Shown: piece by piece, positions 55,461-64,000 of the stretch | Position numbering within the stretch: the stretch's first letter is position 1 | Layout: every line of letters begins with the position of its first letter | Assembly (NCBI GenBank): GCA_018398575.1 | Contig: JAGTXZ010000010.1 | Location: forward strand, 558,001-622,000 | Direction: 5' to 3' | DNA: 64,000 nucleotides | From: Ampelomyces quisqualis | Taxonomy: Eukaryota; Ascomycota; Dothideomycetes; Pleosporales; Phaeosphaeriaceae | The notes under the pieces: generated by a model | The model's database searches: none | Seen by the model: the letters and a program-made list of their open reading frames with translations, nothing else | What the model was told of the DNA's origin: nothing | Program-made: the position numbers and the translations under genes

Positions 55461-56447
55461 TCAAGAAAGACCCATCACAATCTTGAACGCTTCAGCAAAC
55501 TCAGCGCTGTCCCAATCATCTTCCTCATTATGATCGGGCGCAAACCGTGATCCTTTGAACTCGTCCTTATTTAGCACAGCCGGAGACGAAAGCTCCAATC
55601 GCAAGCAGGCGCGCAGGCGCTCGTCTCCCAAAGGACATCTTGGATGCAGCCACCGCACCGCAAGACCAATCCGTTGCTCTCTCGTCTTGTTGTAAACGGC
55701 AAAGAAAGCAGGTCTCCAAGTCTGCCCATATCGCGGAGAAGTGAGCGTGATAGTCAAACTCTGGAGATGAGGATATCGTTCCAGAGTTTTCGCGCCCCCG
55801 GAGACAATGCTGGGCCAAAACCGTCGCGTCCAGCCGTAATTGACTTCTTCGAGATTGGTCTTGTAGAGTCGTGGATCTCTATCAGCCATGAAGACGACGT
55901 GCTGCACCATTTGGCGATACATGAGTGAGGTTTCCATGTCGTTCAGAGGACCGATGCGAAAGACATTGCCACTATACAGTACCGGACTACATTCTACATG
56001 AAGCTGGCGACAAGTCCTCAGCAGGGTCAATGCGATTCTGCTACCAAGGTGCTGTGGCTCTATAGGTCCAACATCTCTGTGGCGGACGATCCTCGCTTTG
56101 TAGATGGGACGCCGGTTGTTGTATTGACTTGGCGAGTACATGAAAATGGCGCCCTGAACACGGAAGGCATACCTGTATACATCATCGCGTAGCTCTTTTG
56201 GTAGATCCAAGAACGAAATGATGTTCACATCTTCCTTGAAAGAATGAGTCCATTCTACCAAAGGTTGGGGCTGTGACATCAGCGTCGGGCTGGCGGAGGC
56301 AAAACGGACACATTGTAAAAACGAGTACAACTCACCTGGAGTGTCATACTTCGGCTCAGCAGACAAGATGGCTCGAGAAACGTAAGAAGATACTAAAGGG
56401 AGAACGTTGCACGAAGGTAGAGGAGAGTGTTCGGGTGTAAGCTGCAT
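55461..56447 (-). CDS. F-box-like / fungal 2EXR-type protein
   Basis: An open frame of 328 residues. After about 75 residues it contains FLDLPKELRDDVYRYAF, the F-box-like or 2EXR helix common in fungal proteins of unknown function, followed by I(A)LTLLRTCRQLHVECSPVLY, the usual second conserved block of that family, and YPHLQSLTITL. The C-terminus is acidic (DHNEEDDWDSAEFAEAF). An in-frame GTGAGT...GTCACAG segment near 56,275-56,340 could be an intron, or translation may start at MSQPQPLVEWTHSF, so the N-terminus is uncertain. Possibly a substrate receptor; not demonstrated. Confidence 0.7.
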   Translation of the reverse strand: MQLTPEHSPLPSCNVLPLVSSYVSRAILSAEPKYDTPGELYSFLQCVRFASASPTLMSQPQPLVEWTHSFKEDVNIISFLDLPKELRDDVYRYAFRVQGAIFMYSPSQYNNRRPIYKARIVRHRDVGPIEPQHLGSRIALTLLRTCRQLHVECSPVLYSGNVFRIGPLNDMETSLMYRQMVQHVVFMADRDPRLYKTNLEEVNYGWTRRFWPSIVSGGAKTLERYPHLQSLTITLTSPRYGQTWRPAFFAVYNKTREQRIGLAVRWLHPRCPLGDERLRACLRLELSSPAVLNKDEFKGSRFAPDHNEEDDWDSAEFAEAFKIVMGLS

Positions 56448-56875
56448 AATCGTTTAACCACGTTGATCGTTTTACCGGTAGTGGTGGCCGCGGCCGGACT
56501 CGCCAATTATGTAGCGTGCCCCCTCTCCTCCCCATTCCGTGATTTCTTGAACAGCAAATCTTATCACCCAAGCTGCTTGTATAACTCCCAGCACTCCACT
56601 GTAAGCTTCTTTTAAGGGTGTTCTAACTGATGCGGGCTCTGTTGACAAACCGGCCCATCTCCCCACAGCAACCCCAAACAAACCTCTTGGGATACTCGCT
56701 CTGATTTTCCTTTGTGTCCTTTTCTCCATGGGTATCTTCCCACCAGTCATCCCAGATATCTCATGCATCGCTTCCACCTCGAATCAGAGTCGACAAGAGA
56801 TGTGATGGAACAGAATGATGCATGGTGAGGGCATTCGAACATGCGTCTATTGATAGAGAAATTGGCCTCCCATCT
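56448..56875. other. intergenic between two minus-strand genes
   Basis: 428 bases. It must contain the promoter of the F-box-like gene and the end of the aprataxin gene. Short ORFs only. Confidence 0.6.
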
Positions 56876-57904
56876 TCACTCCTTCTTCCACGCCTCAAAC
56901 TCTTCTTCGATGTGCAGCTTCAGCTTCGCAAACTTGTTCCCAAAGTTCTTTCCGCAACGCCAGCACTTCATATCCCAGGTGTGCCAATTTCCAGGCGCAA
57001 ACCGCTCGCTTCCTTTTGCTAGCGGAAACTCGTCCATGTGCACGAGGAAGCTACTGTTGAAGCTCAAATAGTGCTTCTTGTGCTTCATACAAGCCGAATG
57101 CATGTCCCTGCTGAAGATGTGCACGTGTAGATGATTCATCGATGGGTGTGTGTGTAAGCCGGCTACAATGTCAGAGGACCAGTCGCGACCTGACGGGATT
57201 GCGGCTTCTTGTTCGGGTGTGGGTGGTGACGGTGACGACATGAGGTCTTCGAGGGCGGCCTGGTATGGCGCATCCGAGGCGCTGAGGTGCCCAAATTGGC
57301 GGCGCAGTTCACTGGCGGCTAGACTCTTGACATGCTGGACGCGTTCGCGAACTTGTGCGAGGAATGCAGCATCTTCTGAGAAGGCGTGCAAGGGGTGCTG
57401 ATGGTAGTACTCGGGCTTGCGGGGTATCAGGAGAAGGTGGACACTGGCAGGTCTAAGTATGCTGTCCTACACGCAACTGCGCCACTGCGCCACTGCAGCA
57501 AGCAAATATCAACTGCAACCTACCTGGCTTTAGGGAACTTGTCGCGAATCACTACAAAGTCGTCGTCAAACTCGACTATTCGCCCCTCTGGATTGGTCTC
57601 CGGCCTGTCGAGGTAGGCGCCCAGTCCGTTGCGCGGATCCCAGCCTTTGATGGCATTTTTGGCCTTCTCGAGCGAACTGGTGGGCGCTACATCCTCGGCG
57701 GTAGGCTTTGGCTTCTTCGCGGCCGACATGAGTTCTGTGACTGCACCGTGAGTTGGCGTTTTTGTTGATCGCAAGGGCGATGCAGCAAGGATTCGGCGTA
57801 CAAGCATCAGCCCGCTTCTTGGGAGCTGTTTCAGTGTCTTCAACCGCGAGTTTGATGGTGATTTCGTCCTGGCTTGGTGGGCCGTTGCTTGTGGCGGCAG
57901 TCAT
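56876..57904 (-). CDS. HNT3: aprataxin-like DNA 5'-adenylate hydrolase (HIT domain + zinc finger)
   Basis: Exons 57,802-57,904, 57,524-57,740 and 56,876-57,443 give 295 residues. The start is MTAATSNGPPSQDEITIKLA; exon 2 reads TELMSAAKKPKPTAEDVAPT and then VVIRDKFPKA, continuing SVHLLLIPRKPEYY over the second junction. The histidine triad HLHVHIF (about 209-215) is complete, and a C-terminal zinc finger (CWRCGKNFGNKFAKLKLHIE) follows. Aprataxin/Hnt3 removes AMP from 5' ends left by abortive ligation. An upstream frame (58,003-58,310, MTADLRALLLAGASSDPFPT) could splice in frame (GTATGT...CTTAG joining to HAAMTAATS), so a longer N-terminus or a separate upstream gene is possible. Confidence 0.9.
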
Positions 57905-58382
57905 GGCTGCGTGCTAAGCCAACGCCTATGACGACAATATTATGGCAGCACAAGACCTCACGAAGCAGCAGCCTCCGTCTCCACTTGGATGGTGAAAGCT
58001 GGTCAGACTGTACATACGTTGGGCTTGGAGATGCCAGAGGTGTTGAGGGATGACGCACTTGCATGTTCGTGAATCGTGTCTATGGATGGCCCATGCTCAA
58101 TCATCGTCGGAAAAGGATCGGAACTGGCGCCAGCCAAAAGAAGAGCGCGAAGGTCAGCAGTCATGGCCATGGTTGCTATGCGCAACTCTTGTCGTTTCAC
58201 AAGAAATTCCGATAGGTGGACGACTACGCAACCCGGGGGTTGAGCCCTTTTGCTAGTAGCGACAACGCCCACAAACGAACACTTTACTCGCTGAAAACAT
58301 TCGGATAACATTCCAAGCAGGCAGCCAACACATTTCTATGGCATACGTGGCACGAGCGGGAGGCCACCCGTAACAGTAAGCG
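57905..58382. other. divergent intergenic segment with a possible minus-strand exon
   Basis: It separates the aprataxin and DEAH helicase start codons. The minus-strand frame 58,003-58,310 contains MAMTADLRALLLAGASSDPF and GPSIDTIHEHASASSLNTSG, which looks like real protein. It is either a 5' exon of aprataxin or a remnant of an independent small gene. Confidence 0.45.
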
Positions 58383-61300
58383 ATGCCAAAGAACGCTCAT
58401 GCGCCACGCGGCAAGCCAGGAAAGAAAACCGTGGCACCGGAAGAGGACACCAGCTTCATCGTCTTCGGCGACGGCAAGCCCCAAAAGAAGAAGGCAGAGA
58501 ACCCCAATGGCGATGCAGCCTCCGGTGACGCGAGAGGCACGCGCAAAGCTGCAGCGGGGCAGGCTGAAGATGGTCCAAAAAAGCCCGACACAAGAACGCT
58601 GATCGCTGGGGCTTCGTGGACCGGCAAGCTGCCTGTCAACTTGCTGGCTGAGCATTTCCAGAAACAACACTGGAGCAAACCAGACTATCGGATAGTATGT
58701 CCTCCGGGCAAACGCATTGCGATTACAAGCTGACTCGAGCAGCGCAAAAATGGCGAGAAACATTTCGCGTACGCCGTGGTTCTGTCCAAGATGAACCAGA
58801 AGACAAGAGAGACAACGGCCCTCCCACCGTTCAAGATCCCAGCCGAACTCGAAGACAAGGCCCACCAGCCCAGCGCCGTCGAAGCCCGCAACTTCGCCGC
58901 CGCCTACACCCTCTTCCGCGTCGCCAGCGCCAAGAATCTGCACATGATGCTGCCCCCCACATACAAGGACCTCTGGAAGGGCGACTTCACTGATCTGAAA
59001 AAGAGGGACGAGGCGGAAGGCAAAGGTTGGATGTACGAAGCAGACCCATTCTTCGGCTTTGCTGAGCGGGAAAAGGCTCGGGAGGTCGCTGCAAAGGTGC
59101 GGGAGAAGAAGCAAAAGGAACGCGAAGAGGCCCAGAAGGCACACAATCTACAGCCCGGAGCCGCTATGCCGAGTTCGCGTGGTCCGTCGTCTGGCAGCAG
59201 GAATTTGCTCAAGGGTTGGGAGCGCGTGCCCAAGATCGAGCTAGGGAAGAGAACGAGAAAAGCAGCTGAGCATCTCATTCGCCGAGACGCTGTATGGAAC
59301 CCCAACGGCATACAAATCGAGCCTGTCAGAAAATCAAGGCTTGTGCACGAAATTTCCGAGCTTGGGTTTCGGCAAAGTCATGCTGAAGAAGCTGCTGAGA
59401 TCTGCAAAGACCGCGAGGAAATCATCGAGTGGCTGCTCATTCATGTGCCAGAAGACGATCTGCCATCATGGAGTTTGCCCGAGGGCTACGTGGCTGGTGT
59501 TAGCATGGCGAGCCCTAATCTCAAGCGCGAGGGCGCGGTCAAACGGCTTGCAGCCGCAGGGTACGCTGTGGATCTTTGCGAAGAGGCGTATGACGGCCAG
59601 CAGGGCGATGAGCGCAAAGCTGCGGCAATCTTACAGGCTCGCCTTCTCCGACCCACCGAAGATGATGGAGATATTGTACAAGAGCTCGTAGAGCTTGCTT
59701 TGACGGATCCCACAGAAGAGGCGCCAGAGGATGATCCCTGGGAAACGGAGATGTCATCGTTGGAGGCCATCTATGACAAGCTGTTCTCACGGCCATCCCC
59801 CGAAATGTGTCGCATAGAGTTGGACATCAAGCAGCAAGGGAAGCGGCTCATCTTGCAAGCCAGGAAGCCCTTTGGACCATATCCTGCCGTCGTGCCTATC
59901 ATCACCTTCGAAGCTGCTATACCGGCGTACATCCGCCTCAGTATCATTAGACAAGCTCTCATGCATGCCGAGGCAAACTGCTTGGGCATGCCCATGATCT
60001 ACGACATCGTCGATTGGGTACAGCAAAATTCGGGGGAGATCTTCAAGAATCCTGGTCGACTGACTGACGTATCTTCTGGTCTTGCCGCGGCGGATCACAC
60101 TGAAGAGCCGTCAAGTCGCAAGGATTCTAGAAAGAATAGAGGTCGCAGACCAATTGACTGGACGCCTGCGAGCCAGAAAATTTTGTCACAATGGCAAGCA
60201 AAGCAAGGCGCACCTGCCCAGCGGAAGATGATGAGCGTCAGACAGGCACTGCCAGCTTGGAGGCTGAGGGACGATATCGTCAGAACCGTTAACAACTGCC
60301 AAGTCACCATCATCTCGGGCGAGACTGGATCCGGAAAATCGACCCAATCTGTGCAATTCGTCCTTGATGACTTGATCCAGCGACAACTGGGTGCTGTTGC
60401 CAACATCATTTGCACGCAGCCCCGAAGGATATCTGCGCTTGGTCTCGCCGATCGTGTTGCTGATGAACGCTGCGCGCAAGTAGGCGAGGAAATAGGTTAC
60501 ACGATCCGTGGCGAGTCAAAACAGAAAGCAGGCATTACCAAGATCACATTCGTCACAACGGGCGTTCTGCTGAGACGGCTCCAGACTTCCGGTGGAGGCG
60601 CCGACGATGTCATTGCAGCGCTGGCGGATGTCAGTCACGTTGTAGTAGATGAAGTGCACGAACGCAGTCTAGACACAGATTTTCTTCTGGTCCTGCTTCG
60701 ACAGATCTTACGCAAACGCAAAGATCTCAAGGTCATTTTGATGAGCGCAACGCTTGACGCAGAAGTTTTCGAGGCCTACTTTCGAGATGTGGGGCCAGTC
60801 GGTCGAGTTGAAATTGAAGGCCGCACCCATCCTGTGCATGACTTCTATGTCGACGATATTGTGCACTTGACCGGTTTCAATGGCGCTGCCATAGGTGACG
60901 ATGATGATGCCGATAAGTCATTTTCGGCCAATCTTCGCAGTATTGGTTTTGGCATCAACTATGATCTCATTGCCGAGACCGTTCGTCACATCGATCGCCA
61001 GCTTGGGGACAAGGATGGAGGCATACTGATTTTCCTGCCTGGTACTATGGAGATCGATCGCACACTGCAAGCTCTCAGTCATTTGAACAACTTGCATGCC
61101 CTACCTTTGCACGCATCACTTCTACCAATCGAACAGAAGCGCGTCTTTCCGCTGCCGCCTCCTGGCAAGCGGAAAGTCATTGCAGCCACGAACGTTGCAG
61201 AGACCTCAATTACGATCGAGGACATTGTAGCCGTCATTGACACTGGCCGCGTCAAGGAGACAAGTTATGATCCGCAAAGCAACATGGTTCGTCTTGCCGA

Positions 61301-62576
61301 GACCTGGGCTTCAAGAGCAGCATGCAAGCAGCGCCGCGGTCGTGCAGGCCGTGTCCGAGCGGGAGATTGCTACAAGCTGTACACTCGGAATGCGGAGGCG
61401 AAGATGATGGAAAGACCAGATCCCGAGATCCGACGAGTACCTCTCGAACAGATGTGTCTCTCCATCAAGGCAATGGGCGTGCAAGATGTTTCAGGCTTCC
61501 TCGCGTCAGCGCTCACGCCCCCCGAGAGTACTGCAGTCGAAGGCGCCGTGCGGCTGCTCTCACAGATGGGAGCCATCACAGACAACGAGCTGACTGCTTT
61601 GGGACGCCACATGTCGATGATCCCCGCAGATCTGCGCCTTGGCAAACTGCTTGTTTATGGCGCAACGTTCGGTTGTCTTGAGGCTGCACTGACCATCGCA
61701 GCGGTGTTGACAGCGCGCAGTCCTTTCATGTCACCGCGAGAGCGAGATCAAGATACGCGAAACGAGTTCAATCGCATTCGCTCGACATTCTCCAACAACC
61801 AGGGTGACCTGCTAGTAGATCTACGAGCATACGAGCAATGGTCCGCGATGCGCAGCAAGGGCGCATCGGCTAGAGACCTACGCTTTTGGTGCCAAGATAA
61901 CCGCCTATCCACCCAAACAATGTTCGACATCGCCTCCAATCGGTCACAATACCTATCCTCGTTAAAGGAGATCTCGTTCATACCAACATCATACTCGTCC
62001 ACCAACTCCTCCACACATGGCATGTACAACAAGCAGAACTCGAACGATGCTCTGATTCGTGCACTTATTGCTGCTTCGTTCAGTCCGCAAATCGCACGCA
62101 TCCAACTCCCAGATAAGAAGTTCGCTGCGGGCATAGCCGGCGCGGTCGAGCTGGATCCCGAAGCGCGAGAGATCAAGTATTTCAACCAAGAAAACGGACG
62201 TGTCTTTGTACACCCTTCCTCCATCCTCTTCTCCTCGCAGACCTTCCCGTCCAACGCAGCGTTTGTCGCGTACTTCAACAAAATGGCCACAAGCAAAATC
62301 TTTATTCGCGACATCACCCCGTTCAATGCATATAGCTTGCTCATGTTTGCGGGCCAGATCCAGGTGGACACTATGGGTCGTGGCCTGGTGATTGATGAGT
62401 GGATACGCTTACGAGGCTGGGCGAGGATTGGTGTGTTAGTCAGCCGATTGAGGGGTATGTTAGATAGAGTACTAGAAGGTATGGTGCGAGAACCCGGGAA
62501 GGGTATGAGCGCGAGGGAGCAAGAAGTTGTTAGCGTGGTGAGGAATCTGGTGGAAAGAGATGGTTTGGATGCTTGA
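58383..62576 (+). CDS. DEAH-box RNA helicase, DHX57/YLR419W type
   Basis: Exon 1 (58,383-58,694) and exon 2 (58,743-62,576) join across a 48-nt intron (GTATGT, GCTGAC branch) to give 1381 residues. A Lys-rich N-terminus is followed by a UBA-like segment (about 300-345, RLVHEISELGFRQSHAEEAA), an RWD domain (about 437-520, WETEMSSLEAIYDKLFSRPS), and the DExH core: motif I GETGSGKST (about 630), motif II DEVH (about 740, VVDEVHERSLD), SATL, and motif VI QRRGRAGRV (about 967). Then come the winged-helix/ratchet and OB-fold regions (TPFNAYSLLMFAGQIQVDTM). UBA-RWD-DExH order is specific for the DHX57/DHX29-like branch; yeast YLR419W is the likely orthologue. Expected to act on RNA or ribosomes in the cytoplasm. 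All motifs look intact; motif II is DEVH instead of DEAH. Confidence 0.92.
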
Positions 62577-64000
62577 AGGAAGCGCTGCGTAGCCAAGAAA
62601 TACAAAAAGTGTGGACCTCTTGGTTCGACATCTTATCGTTTATTCATTTCTTGTCTCGGGCGATCCTGCCCTGTGTCACAACACTATGCCTGTGTACGGA
62701 TATGTGATGCGGTTTTGACGCTGTCTCATCGGCTTCGCTGCTGAAGTATTGCTGGGTGGGCCTACTGTGACTTGACATGCCAGGCTGTGATCATGACAAA
62801 GGGCGAGTCTTTGATCACTGCGGAAACTTTTACTGGCAGCTACGTCGACCCGTTTACACGCCACCCCAAGAAAAAGACAAGGAGGGTCAAAAGGCAAAGA
62901 AGTCGGAGCCCGCAAGGCGTTTGTCCTCGATTGCAATTGCGCTTTCAATCACAGCTAGACCTGATTCGGGTAGGGAGAAGAGTCCACTCGGTCATTCTGG
63001 CATGCGACGGAGCACAAAGATCGTCGGAATCATAAATGTTTTTAATGTTGTATAAGACTTTTACAGTACGGAGTAGAGAATGGTAGGTTGAATGGTGGCT
63101 ACGGAGTACTCAAGATCGATTGGTTGCGGTACTGGTACCGGTAGATCGAGCACGTCGACAACGCTCGCTGCGTAAGCCACATTACTGATCTCGAGAAGAA
63201 TAAGCTATCCGCGCAATAAGACAGGAACCAGCTCTTTATTGAGGCACGATAGCGAGAGTACATGCTCGATCGCCACGATCGGGGAGCATTTCCGGCATAA
63301 CCCTGCCTCTCCGCTGATGAACATGGGGCACGGGTCTGTACAATACTCGCCTGTTTTCGGACATGTAGGATTTCCACTCAAGTGCAGATTCTTCACACGT
63401 ACTCGAAAAAAACATTGAAAATGTCGAGCCCGGCCGCTGGCCACCGCCATACACACTGTACCGACGACCCGCCACGATTTCCGAGGAAATCATTGGAGGA
63501 GTGCGCAAGCTGACACGGAAGAAAACAAAGCATCACCACTGTTGAAAGCAAGTGCCGACGGTCAGAAGGAAAACAGGGCACCCTACCGTCGTCAGGGACG
63601 GAGTTCAGAGCAATGCCACGAGGCTTAGCCAGAAGTATCGAGAACGACGAGATAACCATGTCTTTGCTCCATAGGCCCACTTTTACCAGGATGAGTGCTG
63701 CAGGTACCAGGCACGACTTTTAGGCCCCACGGCCCCTTGTTGAAACAACGTGGGTGCATGTGGTTCGCCGTGAAGTAAGTTCGCCTAATGCAGCAGGGGT
63801 GCGTCCAACACATCACCGCTCTCAGCGAAGAGCAGACCTCCATCGTTATCGGCCGCCACCTCACAGCATCTCTGATCACGGCTTCCTTGGAAGTTAAAAC
63901 ACTTCCGGAACGTCAGCATTATTTGCTGATTGGTCGTCGCCTTGTCATATCTAATCCCAACCTGCGGTGGCGGCGCATGGGATCCTGACGAGGCAACCGA
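62577..64000. other. terminal 1.4 kb without a supported gene
   Basis: Overlapping ORFs at 62,772-63,035 and 62,777-63,055 (plus) and several minus frames at 63,205-63,680 conflict. One minus frame has clustered Cys (PTCPKTGEYCTDPCPMF, GLCRKC), which could be an exon of a gene running off the window, but I recognise no family. TACGGAGTA occurs at 63,067-63,075 and 63,100-63,108. Confidence 0.5.

Noticed and set aside
58284..59144. 286-codon minus ORF
   Set aside because: It is antisense to the DEAH helicase N-terminus; hydrophobic composition is a by-product of the opposite Lys/Glu-rich coding strand.
61748..62605. 285-codon minus ORF
   Set aside because: Antisense to the conserved C-terminal domain of the DEAH helicase.
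1..64000. CRISPR array, bacterial operon or telomere repeat
   Set aside because: No regularly spaced repeats and no tandem TTAGGG; genes are intron-bearing and eukaryotic.

Overview
The window is nuclear DNA of a filamentous ascomycete (Pezizomycotina; Dothideomycetes/Pleosporales is my inference). The evidence is short GT-AG introns of about 46-150 nt with CTAAC-like branch sites, fungal families (Zn(II)2Cys6 regulator, Rad5 with HIRAN and RING, Ldb19-type arrestin, GPI-anchored Thr/Ser-rich wall protein), and a two-part base composition: an extremely TA-rich mutated block joined sharply to ordinary gene-rich DNA.

Region 1, bases 1 to about 22,240: AT-rich decayed block. A full-length Ty3/gypsy chromovirus (412-7507, coding on the minus strand) has two 299-bp LTRs, a 5-bp target duplication (GCCTT), a self-priming-type primer site, a polypurine tract and recognisable but broken gag, RT, RNase H and chromodomain. 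It is nested in older DNA (1-411 and 7513-22,240) that is more heavily mutated. There CA, TG and CG dinucleotides survive almost only as RCA, TGY and RCG/CGY: C is lost specifically between a pyrimidine and a purine (YCR to YTR). Despite this, plus-strand reading frames are still visible, interrupted by TAA/TAG and hardly ever TGA, and separated by at least 17 intron-like modules of 43-56 nt that share an internal sequence. I read this as decayed, very intron-rich genes carrying a family of related (introner-like) introns. I could not name the genes.

Region 2, about 22,240-47,500: a Zn(II)2Cys6 transcription factor (+), a membrane-anchored pseudo-aspartic-protease (-), a GPI-anchored Thr/Ser/Pro-rich surface protein (+), RAD5 (-) divergent from an NDUFAF6-like complex I assembly factor (+), ribosomal protein eL22 (+) and an Ldb19-type arrestin (+), with several long stretches in which I find no gene.

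Region 3, about 48,000-64,000: broken remnants of an SF1-helicase gene and a NADAR-domain reading frame (-), a cluster of three related RING genes (51.6-55.3 kb) of which the third has lost a zinc ligand, an F-box-like gene (-), aprataxin (-), a DHX57/YLR419W-type DEAH-box helicase (+), and a terminal 1.4 kb without a supported gene.

RAD5 and aprataxin are both DNA-damage-tolerance/repair genes, but nothing shows they are co-regulated. Exon structures were assembled by hand from splice signals and reading-frame continuity; no transcript data were available.
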